13,120 nt of DNA from Suilimivivens sp964507235 (GTDB lineage: Bacteria > Bacillota > Clostridia > Lachnospirales > Lachnospiraceae): positions 1 to 13,120 of the forward strand of contig CAZDPE010000064.1 of the NCBI GenBank assembly GCA_964507235.1. The letters run 5' to 3'. This document shows, in pieces, positions 1-6,985 of the stretch (position 1 is its first letter; each line of letters starts with the position of its first letter). The notes under the pieces were generated by a model. That model was not told where the DNA came from, did not search any database, and saw only the letters and a program-made list of their open reading frames with translations. The position numbers and the translations under genes are program-made.

Positions 1-2
1 AG

Positions 3-101
3 TCCCTTTTGCAGGAGTATCGGGGGACCGGAAGCTGGTATGACGGATTATACAAAATAGGAGAAGGGCATAGATATGAGCGGAGTGCATTTATGGAATG
101 A
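3..101 (+). CDS. Possible C-terminal tail of an upstream gene (partial)
   Basis: One plus-strand frame is open from the window edge to a TGA at 99-101. It encodes about 32 residues, including the stretch GTGSWYDGLYKIGEGHRYE, whose aromatic and glycine mix looks protein-like. If real, the gene would overlap the GH2 start at 76 by 26 bp, and the GH2 ribosome site would lie inside it. The competing frame ends at TAG 58-60, just before the GH2 ribosome site, and would give a more usual operon spacing. I cannot choose between them from so little sequence and do not recognise a family. Either reading implies that GH2 is the distal gene of an upstream plus-strand operon. Confidence 0.3.
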   Translation, partial: SLLQEYRGTGSWYDGLYKIGEGHRYERSAFME

Positions 102-3100
102 CGGATGGTCTTTTTTGAAAATGGCGGAGGATGCCGCATTTTTGCAGGCAGAGGAAAGAAAGGCGGATTTTATTCCGGTGGATATTCCTCATGACTGGCT
201 GATTTATGATTCCGAAAAACTGTATGAAAACGGTACCGGATGGTACCGGAAAGAATTTGTATGGGATGAAGATGACAGCAAAAAAGCCTTTATATTTTTT
301 GAAGGCATTTATATGGACAGCACTGTTTATATTAATGGAGAAAAGGCGGGAGAGTGGAAATATGGCTATTCCTCTTTTAGTATAGACATCACCGATTATG
401 TGAAGCGGGGCAGAAATGAAATAATAGTCAGGGTCTGTTTTATGAGCCCTAACAGCCGCTGGTATTCAGGAGCTGGAATTTACAGGGATGTCTGGTTTCA
501 GGTGACGGAAAAAACCTATTTACCGTCAAACGGCATTTATATCAGCACAAAGAAGCAGGGAGAGGATTTTCTGCTCTCTTTAGCGTGGGAAATAAAAGGC
601 GAAAGGGCAAAGGAGGCGCAGATTCAGGTATGCCTGCTTGATGAAGCAGGACAGGAAGCGGCGTTGGAACCGGTGTCAGCGAGAGAAAATACTGAGAAAT
701 ACCTGGTTCATTCTCCTGTGCTTTGGGAGGTGGAAGAGCCTGTGCTTTACACTCTGAAAGCATCGCTTGTACTGGATGGAAAAAAAATTCAGGAGGAAGA
801 GGAGCGGTTTGGCTTCCGGTATACGGAGTTTTCTCCTGATAAGGGATTTTTCTTAAACGGCAGACATTTGAAATTAAACGGCGTTTGCGAGCATCATGAC
901 CTGGGATGCCTGGGCGCTGCCTTTAATGTATCCGCCATGAGGCGGAAATTCCGCATATTGAAGGAAATGGGCGTAAATGCTGTCAGGGGGGCTCACAATA
1001 TGATGGCGCCGGGATTTGTACGGCTTGCGGATGAAATGGGAATTTTGCTGATTTCAGAGGCCTTTGATATGTGGGAAAAATCCAAAACTGCCTATGATTA
1101 TGGAAGGTTCTTTAAAGAATGGTGGGATAAGGATGTAGAAAGCTGGATAAAGTGGGACAGGAATCATCCCAGCGTTATTATGTGGAGCATCGGCAATGAA
1201 ATTTATGATACTCATGCGGATGAAAGAGGACAGGAGCTGACTTCTGCGCTGAAAAAAGAGGTGGAGAAATATGACCCGGAGAAAAATGCCGCCATTACCA
1301 TGGGCTCCAACTATATGCCCTGGGAAAATGCGCAGAAATGTGCGGATATTTTGAAGCTTGCCGGTTATAATTATTCGGAAAAATATTATGAGGAGCATCA
1401 CAGGCAGCATCCCGGCTGGATTATTTACGGCAGTGAAACCTCATCCATTGTTCAAAGCAGAGGGGTGTATCATTTTCCTTTGAAAGCAGGCATTCTTGCT
1501 GAGGATGATGAGCAGTGCTCCGCGCTGGGAAACAGCGCCACCAGCTGGGGAGCAAAATCCATGGAGGAATGTGTCGTAAGGGACAGGGACACGGATTATT
1601 CCATGGGACAGTTTTTGTGGACCGGTTTTGATTATATCGGAGAGCCTACGCCCTACCATACAAAAAATTCTTATTTTGGGCAGGTGGATACGGCAGGTTT
1701 TAAAAAGGATTCTTATTATGTCTGGCAGTCAGTCTGGACAGATTATAAAAAAGCGCCCATGGTACATGTGTTTCCTTATTGGGATTTTAACGAAGGCCAG
1801 CTGATTGATGTGCGGGTTTGTTCTAATGCGCCCTTTGTTGAACTGTTTTTGAATGGAAAGAGCCTTGGAAAACAACACCTTACCCATGAAAAGGGAAGCG
1901 GGAGCCATATCATAGCGGATTATCAGATTCCTTATGAGGAAGGAACTTTGACAGCTGCGGCGTATGATGAAAAGGGCGCAGAGGTTGCAAGAGAAGAAAA
2001 GAAGTCCTTCGGCAATTCTAAAAGGATTGTAATTACGCCGGAAAGCAGCAGTGCAGAAGCTGACGGAAGGGATTTATTGTTTCTGGAAATCAGTACGCAG
2101 GACGATAAAGGAAACCCTGTTGAGAATGCCTGTGACCGAGTCTTTGTTGAAGTAACAGGCGCCGGGCGTCTGGTGGGACTTGATAACGGTGACAGTACGG
2201 ATTTAGACAGCTATAAAGGAAAAACAAGAAGACTGTTTAACGGTAAGCTGCTGGCGGTGGTTCAGACTGATACGGAGCCGGGGGAAATACGGATTAAAGC
2301 AGCCGGAAAGGGGCTGACGGAAGGCCTGGCGGTCTGCCGGAGTGTCCGGAAGGCTGATAAGAACGCCCAAATATCACGGGGCATCAGTACATTGGAGGAA
2401 AATGGGGATATGCCGGTGGTTATGGGAAGCGGGAAGGAAATTCCCGTACGTAAAATCAGGCTGGTTTCCATGGACGGACAAAAGTTTACGAAGGAAAAAG
2501 ACACCATAACCGTGGAGGCCTTTGTTGAGCCTGCAAAGGCTACGGACAGACAGGTATTTTTTAAAGCAGTGAATGATACGGGCGTGAAGTCGGGGCTGGT
2601 AAAGCTTTCCCAGAGCGGCAGCAGAGCTGTCATGAAGGCGGTGGGAGATGGAAATTTCCGTTTGTTTGCCCTTTCAAAAAGCGCAACGGATAAGGTGCGG
2701 ATTATGTCCCAGCTGGAATTTTCCGCAGAGGGACTGGGTCAGGCATATCTGGACCCTTACGATTTTATTTCAGGAAGTCTGTACACCTCTGTAAAGGGAG
2801 AAGCCGGCAATGGGAATGAAAGAGGGATTGCTACTGCAAGAGATGGAGAAACTGTGGTTTCCTACGGCAATATTGATTTCGGCAGTACAGGTTCCGATGA
2901 AATTACCGTTCCCATTTTTGCGCTGAGCAGCGAGGAATATCCGATACAAATCTGGGAGGGGATTCCAGGAGAAGAGGGCAGTGAGCTGCTTGCCGATGTA
3001 ATATATCAGAAGCCTTCCATATGGAATGTATATCAGCCGGATACCTGGCGCCTCGGCCGGAAGCTGAAGGGAATTACCACACTTAGCTTTCTGGTGCATC

Positions 3101-3510
3101 AGAAGATACATATGAAAGGCTTTTCTTTCACACGCTATGAAAAAGCCTGGCTTACCCTGTGGGCAGGGGAAGCGGATGCCGTTTATGGAGATAGCTTTAT
3201 CAGAACACAAAAGACCGTGGAAGAAATCGGAAACAATGTATCCCTTGTATTTACCGATATGGATTTTTCGGAAACAGGCGCCGGAAAAATTGTCATAAGA
3301 GGAAGGGCAAAAAAAGGCGGCAATACCATACATGTGCGTTTCTTTGACGGAAAAGAAGAAATCAAACAGATTGTGGAATTCCCTGCCTGTGAGAGCTATG
3401 AAGAGCACAGCTTTTCCATAAACCGGGTTAAGGGCAGATGGGAGGTAACTTTTGTATTTCTGCCGGGAAGCTGCTTTGATTTTGAGTGGTTCCGGTTTAT
3501 CAGGGAGTAG
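76..3510 (+). CDS. Multidomain glycoside hydrolase family 2 (beta-galactosidase-like) with tandem C-terminal CBM6-like modules
   Basis: This is a retaining exo-glycosidase of 1144 aa. The GH2 N-terminal jelly-roll covers about residues 1-145, with RWYSGAGIYRDV near its end. An Ig-like domain follows at about 150-255 and the TIM barrel at about 256-555. The predicted acid/base is E375 in WSIGNEI and the nucleophile is E454 in IIYGSETSS. Next come a DUF4982-type domain (about 564-640), a GH2 C-terminal domain-5-like module (about 650-758), a further Ig-like module (about 788-885), and two CBM6-like beta-sandwiches (about 903-1018 and 1035-1144). No signal peptide is visible, so it is probably cytoplasmic, which is odd for a protein with binding modules. 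The ATG at 76 follows GGAG at 60-63. No promoter is visible, so it is probably co-transcribed from upstream. The substrate cannot be read from sequence: beta-galactoside is the default, but beta-glucuronide or an arabinoside/xyloside side chain would fit the neighbouring xylan genes. Confidence 0.9.
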   Translation: MSGVHLWNDGWSFLKMAEDAAFLQAEERKADFIPVDIPHDWLIYDSEKLYENGTGWYRKEFVWDEDDSKKAFIFFEGIYMDSTVYINGEKAGEWKYGYSSFSIDITDYVKRGRNEIIVRVCFMSPNSRWYSGAGIYRDVWFQVTEKTYLPSNGIYISTKKQGEDFLLSLAWEIKGERAKEAQIQVCLLDEAGQEAALEPVSARENTEKYLVHSPVLWEVEEPVLYTLKASLVLDGKKIQEEEERFGFRYTEFSPDKGFFLNGRHLKLNGVCEHHDLGCLGAAFNVSAMRRKFRILKEMGVNAVRGAHNMMAPGFVRLADEMGILLISEAFDMWEKSKTAYDYGRFFKEWWDKDVESWIKWDRNHPSVIMWSIGNEIYDTHADERGQELTSALKKEVEKYDPEKNAAITMGSNYMPWENAQKCADILKLAGYNYSEKYYEEHHRQHPGWIIYGSETSSIVQSRGVYHFPLKAGILAEDDEQCSALGNSATSWGAKSMEECVVRDRDTDYSMGQFLWTGFDYIGEPTPYHTKNSYFGQVDTAGFKKDSYYVWQSVWTDYKKAPMVHVFPYWDFNEGQLIDVRVCSNAPFVELFLNGKSLGKQHLTHEKGSGSHIIADYQIPYEEGTLTAAAYDEKGAEVAREEKKSFGNSKRIVITPESSSAEADGRDLLFLEISTQDDKGNPVENACDRVFVEVTGAGRLVGLDNGDSTDLDSYKGKTRRLFNGKLLAVVQTDTEPGEIRIKAAGKGLTEGLAVCRSVRKADKNAQISRGISTLEENGDMPVVMGSGKEIPVRKIRLVSMDGQKFTKEKDTITVEAFVEPAKATDRQVFFKAVNDTGVKSGLVKLSQSGSRAVMKAVGDGNFRLFALSKSATDKVRIMSQLEFSAEGLGQAYLDPYDFISGSLYTSVKGEAGNGNERGIATARDGETVVSYGNIDFGSTGSDEITVPIFALSSEEYPIQIWEGIPGEEGSELLADVIYQKPSIWNVYQPDTWRLGRKLKGITTLSFLVHQKIHMKGFSFTRYEKAWLTLWAGEADAVYGDSFIRTQKTVEEIGNNVSLVFTDMDFSETGAGKIVIRGRAKKGGNTIHVRFFDGKEEIKQIVEFPACESYEEHSFSINRVKGRWEVTFVFLPGSCFDFEWFRFIRE

Positions 3511-4384
3511 ACAGCTGGCTTTTTGACAGACGATTTAAGCTCTTGTATTCGGAAGGCGTACAGTTCTTTGCGGATTTAAAAATTCTGTTAAAGGTAGAAA
3601 GACTGTTAAAGCCGGAGCGCATGGCAACCTCCGTAATGGAGATATCCGGCTGAATCAAAAGCTTTTCCGCATGGGCAATGCGCTTTTGGGTCAGATATTC
3701 ATAGCAGGACATTCCTGAAAACTGTTTGAACAGTCTTGCAAAATGAAATTTGGAAAAGCCGGCAAGGTCGGCAAGCTCGTCCACATTTATATTTTCCGTA
3801 CAGTGGTCTGCAATATAATTGCAGACCATCATAAATTTTTCGATGTATTCGTGCTGCTTGCTTGAAGTAATGCCGGGGAACTTCTCGCTGGCATTAAAGC
3901 TGGCGCGTCCCAATGCGATGAAAAACCGAATCATAAGAGAATAAATGCAGGCCTCTGTGAAGGGCATCTGATTGTCATATTCGCGGCTGACCTCCTCCAG
4001 ATAAAAGCGAAGCTTTTTGTTTAATTCGGGATATTCTTCCTTGGAAATCAGGGCATACGGGTGAAGGGAGTGAAGCAGGGAATCCATACCCTTTACGTTG
4101 CAGATTAAACCATAGTCAAACAAAATAATCAGCCTTTCTCCGTAGGAAGGCGCTAAGAGCTCATGCAGCGTGCCGGGCGGAGTAATCCAGATATCCCCCT
4201 CCTGAAAGGTGTGGGGGACTCCGTCGATAACAACAGTATAGATGTTTTTGCAGGGCATGATAATTTCAAGGGCTGTATGCCAGTGAAGGGGATAGTCCTC
4301 TACCTGTACATTGTGATACAGCTTCATGCCGTGAAAGGCATCATAGGCCACGGTTTCATGAATTCCATTCAGTATTTCTATCAT
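3500..4384 (-). CDS. AraC-family transcriptional regulator with N-terminal cupin sensor domain
   Basis: This 294-aa protein is of usual AraC/XylS length. The N-terminal cupin-like domain (about 12-80) carries H34, H36 and E40 in PLHWHTALEII and H74 in PPGTLHEL, the positions that form the pocket or bind metal in cupins. The C-terminal region (about 190-285) holds the two helix-turn-helix units, seen as VDELADLAGFSKFHFARLFK and ITEVAMRSGFNSLSTFNRIFK, followed by the typical TPSEYK ending. The ATG at 4382-4384 is preceded on its strand by AAAGGGAG (4396-4403), a somewhat long 11-nt spacing. The gene is divergent from GH3 and convergent with GH2, overlapping the GH2 end by 11 bp. It is probably the activator of the flanking xylan genes, with an oligosaccharide or aldouronate as inducer. 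The effector is inferred, not shown. Confidence 0.93.
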   Translation of the reverse strand: MIEILNGIHETVAYDAFHGMKLYHNVQVEDYPLHWHTALEIIMPCKNIYTVVIDGVPHTFQEGDIWITPPGTLHELLAPSYGERLIILFDYGLICNVKGMDSLLHSLHPYALISKEEYPELNKKLRFYLEEVSREYDNQMPFTEACIYSLMIRFFIALGRASFNASEKFPGITSSKQHEYIEKFMMVCNYIADHCTENINVDELADLAGFSKFHFARLFKQFSGMSCYEYLTQKRIAHAEKLLIQPDISITEVAMRSGFNSLSTFNRIFKSAKNCTPSEYKSLNRLSKSQLSTP

Positions 4385-4423
4385 ATCGCATTAATCTCCC
4401 TTTCAAAACTGTCATATAAATAA

Positions 4424-4452
4424 TAGTTAGCACAGAATGAAAAAAGTGTCAA
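4424..4452 (-). promoter_or_regulatory. Sigma-A-type promoter of the AraC-family gene
   Basis: On the minus strand there is a perfect -35 TTGACA (4447-4452), a 17-bp spacer and TAACTA (4424-4429) as -10. Transcription would start near 4417, giving a leader of roughly 33 nt that contains the ribosome site. This is the only promoter in the window with a good -35, which fits constitutive low-level or autoregulated expression of the regulator. Confidence 0.65.
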
Positions 4453-4453
4453 A

Positions 4454-4464
4454 TCAAATCTTGC
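4454..4464 (-). promoter_or_regulatory. Operator-like half-site in the regulator's own promoter
   Basis: GCAAGATTTGA, read on the minus strand, begins at 4464 and ends one base before the -35 hexamer. Its first base is exactly 35 bp upstream of the first base of the -10 (4429), the same offset as the proximal half-sites at the GH3 and ABC promoters. A second GCAA-starting element (GCAATTTGTAT, starting at 4487 on the minus strand) lies 23 bp rather than 21 bp further upstream and fits less well. It suggests autoregulation. Confidence 0.45.
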
Positions 4465-4645
4465 TAAATGAAAAATATACAAATTGCATAATTGCCGGTG
4501 ATAAAACAGTCTTAGAAAAGAAAAAAATCATTAAAAAATGCTGTTAAATATCTTAAAAGCGTGAAAAAACAAGAATAAAATAAAGATATATCTGCAATTG
4601 ATACCGCAAAAAATAGCTGAGAAAAGAAAATATAAAATTTTTTTA

Positions 4646-4677
4646 GCAATATATGATTAGAATAAAGCAAGATATAG
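4646..4677 (+). promoter_or_regulatory. AraC-type operator: 21-bp-spaced direct repeat upstream of GH3
   Basis: The distal copy GCAATATATGA starts at 4646 and the proximal copy GCAAGATATAG starts at 4667, exactly 21 bp (two helical turns) apart on the same strand. Direct repeats at this spacing are typical of AraC-family dimer sites. The proximal copy starts 35 bp before the -10 at 4702 and so abuts the -35 region, the position from which such activators contact RNA polymerase. The same arrangement recurs at 9107-9138. Confidence 0.6.
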
Positions 4678-4701
4678 AAAGATTTAATTGACAAATTAAC
4701 A

Positions 4702-4707
4702 TATACT
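4702..4707 (+). promoter_or_regulatory. -10 hexamer of the GH3-GH67 promoter
   Basis: TATACT stands 35 bp after the start of the proximal half-site. The sequence 17 bp upstream (AAGATT, 4679-4684) is a poor -35, as expected for an activator-dependent promoter. The predicted start is near 4714, leaving a leader of about 67 nt before the GH3 ATG. Confidence 0.5.
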
Positions 4708-4780
4708 AACAACGTACAAGCATAAAATATGTACAAAATGACGAAAAGAAATAAATATATACAGCCACAGGAGAGTAACG

Positions 4781-6934
4781 ATGGAACTTACAAGGAACGA
4801 AGTAAAAATTGCAGAATTTGAAAAGCGTGCCCGCGAGTTGGTTGCACAGATGACATTGGAAGAAAAAGCATTTCAGATGATGAATCATGCGCCTGCCATA
4901 GAAAGGCTTGGAATCAAAGCATATGACTGGTGGAATGAAGCTCTTCATGGTGTGGCAAGAGCCGGTCTTGCCACGGTATTTCCTCAGGCGGTTTCTTTGG
5001 CTGCCTCTTTTGACGAGGACTTTATTGAAGAAGTGGCAGATGCCATTTCCACAGAGGGCAGAGCAAAATTTAATGCCCAGCAGAAATTTGATGACACGGA
5101 TATTTATAAGGGGCTGACCTTCTGGTCGCCCAATATCAATATATTCAGAGATCCCAGATGGGGAAGGGGACATGAAACCTTTGGGGAAGATCCTTATCTT
5201 ACCTCCAGGCTTGGTGTCAGATTTGTGGAAGGACTTCAGGGACATGATGAAAATTACATGAAAGCGGCAGCCTGCGTCAAGCACTTTGCTGTACATAGCG
5301 GACCTGAAGATTTACGCCATGAATTTGATGCCAGAGCAAGCAGACAGGATATGTATGAAACCTATCTTCCTGCTTTTAAGGCCTGTGTTCAGGAAGCAAA
5401 GGTAGAGGCTGTTATGGGAGCTTATAACCGCACTAACGGCGAACCCTGCTGCGGAAGCAAAACGCTTCTTACCGATATCCTTCGTGAGGAATGGGGCTTT
5501 AAGGGACATGTGGTTTCCGACTGTTGGGCAATCAAGGATTTCCACGGCGGCCACGGCGTAACCGCAGGACCCCTTGAATCAGTCGCTCTTTCCGTGAACA
5601 ACGGCTGTGATTTAAACTGCGGCAATCTTTTCGCTTATGTAAAGGAAGCCGTGGAAAAGGGCATGATTTCGGAAGAGAGAGTAAATGAAGCTCTGGTTCA
5701 TCTCTTTACAGCCAGAATGAAGCTGGGACTGTTTGATGAAAAGGGAAAGACACCTTATGACAATATTCCCTATACTGCGGTGGACTCCGGGGAAATGCAG
5801 GAGCTTAATTTAAAGGCGGCGGAAAAGTGTATTGTTCTTCTTAAAAATGAAGGAGGCCTGCTTCCTCTTGATAAATCCAAAATAAATACGATTGGAGTGA
5901 TTGGTCCTAATGCCAATAACAGAAAGGCGTTGGTCGGAAATTATGAAGGCACTGCTTCCCGTTACTATACGATTTCTGAGGGGATTCAGGATTATGTGGG
6001 TGAAGATATAAGAGTGCTTGTATCCGAGGGCTGTCATTTGTATCAGGATAAAATCAGTAATTTAAGCGAAGGAAAGGACAGAGATTCGGAAATAAGGGCA
6101 ATTTGTGAGGCCAGTGACGTGGTAGTGATGTGTCTTGGACTTGATGCAGGACTGGAAGGAGAAGAAGGAGATGAGGGCAATCAATACGCCAGCGGGGATA
6201 AACCGAATCTGAACCTTCCGGGCAGGCAGCAGGAGATTCTGGAGCTTGCATATGCCTGCAAAAAACCGGTGATTCTCATACTGCTTTCGGGAAGCGCTCT
6301 TGCCGTAAACTGGGCCGATGAGCATATTCCTGCAATTATACAGGGCTGGTATCCCGGTGCACAGGGCGGAAGGGCCATTGCAAGAGTTTTGTTCGGCGAG
6401 AAGAATCCGGAAGGAAGAATGCCGGTTACCTTTTACCGCACCTTAGAAGAACTCCCTGCATTTACCGATTATTCCATGAAGGGAAGAACCTATCGCTATA
6501 TGACGCAGGAAGCACTGTATCCTTTCGGATACGGATTATCTTATACAAGCTTTACCTATACGGACGCGGCGGTGTCCTCCGATGTGATTGGCAGTGAAGG
6601 AATCACTGTTAAGGCAACAGTTACTAATTCCGGTGACAGGGAAGGTACGGAAACGGTGCAGGTTTATGTAAAAGCGGACAGAAGCGGTACGCCCAATGCT
6701 CAGCTGAAGGGAATTAAGAAGGTATTCTTAAAGCCGGGTGAAAGCCGGGAGGTTTCCGTATGGCTCCCTTTGAGCGCATTTGCTTTATATGATGAGAATG
6801 CAGTAAACAAAGTGGAAACAGGAAAATATCTTGTTTCTATTGGAGGCTGCCAGCCGGAGAGCCGCAGTGAAAAGCTGACGGGAAGTAAGGTTACAATGCT
6901 TTCCGTTACCGCAGAAAAAGAAATTATTTTGTAA
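4781..6934 (+). CDS. Glycoside hydrolase family 3, beta-xylosidase type
   Basis: This is a retaining exo-enzyme of 717 aa that probably releases xylose from the non-reducing end of xylo-oligosaccharides. The GH3 N-terminal barrel spans about residues 20-310, with WWNEALHGVARAG, FWSPNINIFRDPRWGRGHETFGEDP and ACVKHFAVHSGPEDLRHEFDA-type motifs. D247 in VVSDCWAI is the nucleophile. The C-terminal alpha/beta domain (about 350-570) carries LEGEEGDEGN, where E459-E462 include the likely acid/base, followed by LPGRQ. A fibronectin-III-like domain follows at about 600-690. The WNEALHGVAR and SDCWAI motifs favour the xylosidase branch over beta-glucosidase, but arabinofuranosidase or glucosidase side activity is possible. 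There is no signal peptide, so it is probably cytoplasmic. The ATG at 4781 has AGGAGAG at 4769-4775. It is the first gene of an operon with GH67, 51 bp downstream. Confidence 0.92.
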   Translation: MELTRNEVKIAEFEKRARELVAQMTLEEKAFQMMNHAPAIERLGIKAYDWWNEALHGVARAGLATVFPQAVSLAASFDEDFIEEVADAISTEGRAKFNAQQKFDDTDIYKGLTFWSPNINIFRDPRWGRGHETFGEDPYLTSRLGVRFVEGLQGHDENYMKAAACVKHFAVHSGPEDLRHEFDARASRQDMYETYLPAFKACVQEAKVEAVMGAYNRTNGEPCCGSKTLLTDILREEWGFKGHVVSDCWAIKDFHGGHGVTAGPLESVALSVNNGCDLNCGNLFAYVKEAVEKGMISEERVNEALVHLFTARMKLGLFDEKGKTPYDNIPYTAVDSGEMQELNLKAAEKCIVLLKNEGGLLPLDKSKINTIGVIGPNANNRKALVGNYEGTASRYYTISEGIQDYVGEDIRVLVSEGCHLYQDKISNLSEGKDRDSEIRAICEASDVVVMCLGLDAGLEGEEGDEGNQYASGDKPNLNLPGRQQEILELAYACKKPVILILLSGSALAVNWADEHIPAIIQGWYPGAQGGRAIARVLFGEKNPEGRMPVTFYRTLEELPAFTDYSMKGRTYRYMTQEALYPFGYGLSYTSFTYTDAAVSSDVIGSEGITVKATVTNSGDREGTETVQVYVKADRSGTPNAQLKGIKKVFLKPGESREVSVWLPLSAFALYDENAVNKVETGKYLVSIGGCQPESRSEKLTGSKVTMLSVTAEKEIIL

Positions 6935-6985
6935 ATTTCCAATATTTGTGTTTAGGGGTTATTTATAAAAGAGGGAGGATGCAAT

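Larger units (their letters stand above)
4385..4780. other. Divergent AT-rich control region between the AraC-type gene and GH3
   Basis: This 396-bp gap holds no credible gene. At its left end is a minus-strand promoter for the regulator, overlapped by one operator-like half-site. At its right end are a pair of 21-bp-spaced half-sites, a -10 hexamer and the GH3 ribosome site. The middle (about 4500-4640) is strongly A-rich, with several short A-tracts that may bend DNA, and I see no further motif there that I trust. A partial half-site look-alike, GCAATTGATAC, occurs at 4594-4604 but has no correctly spaced partner. Confidence 0.8.

Noticed and set aside
2770..3408. 212-codon antisense ORF inside GH2
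   Set aside because: It lies wholly opposite the CBM6-like coding region, has no ribosome site, and its translation has no recognisable domain.
4550..4568. Catabolite-repression (cre) site around TTAAAAGCGTGAAA
   Set aside because: At least three mismatches to the cre consensus, including conserved positions, in an A-rich region.
4688..4693. Perfect TTGACA upstream of GH3 as a -35 box
   Set aside because: No -10-like hexamer lies 15-19 bp downstream (AACGTA at 17 bp), and it is only 8 bp from TATACT. The half-site geometry shared with the ABC promoter favours TATACT with an activator instead.
6939..6950. CCAATATTTGTG before GH67 as another operator half-site
   Set aside because: The first base is wrong, there is no partner at 21 bp and no -10 at 35 bp. 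The 51-bp gap fits simple co-transcription with GH3.
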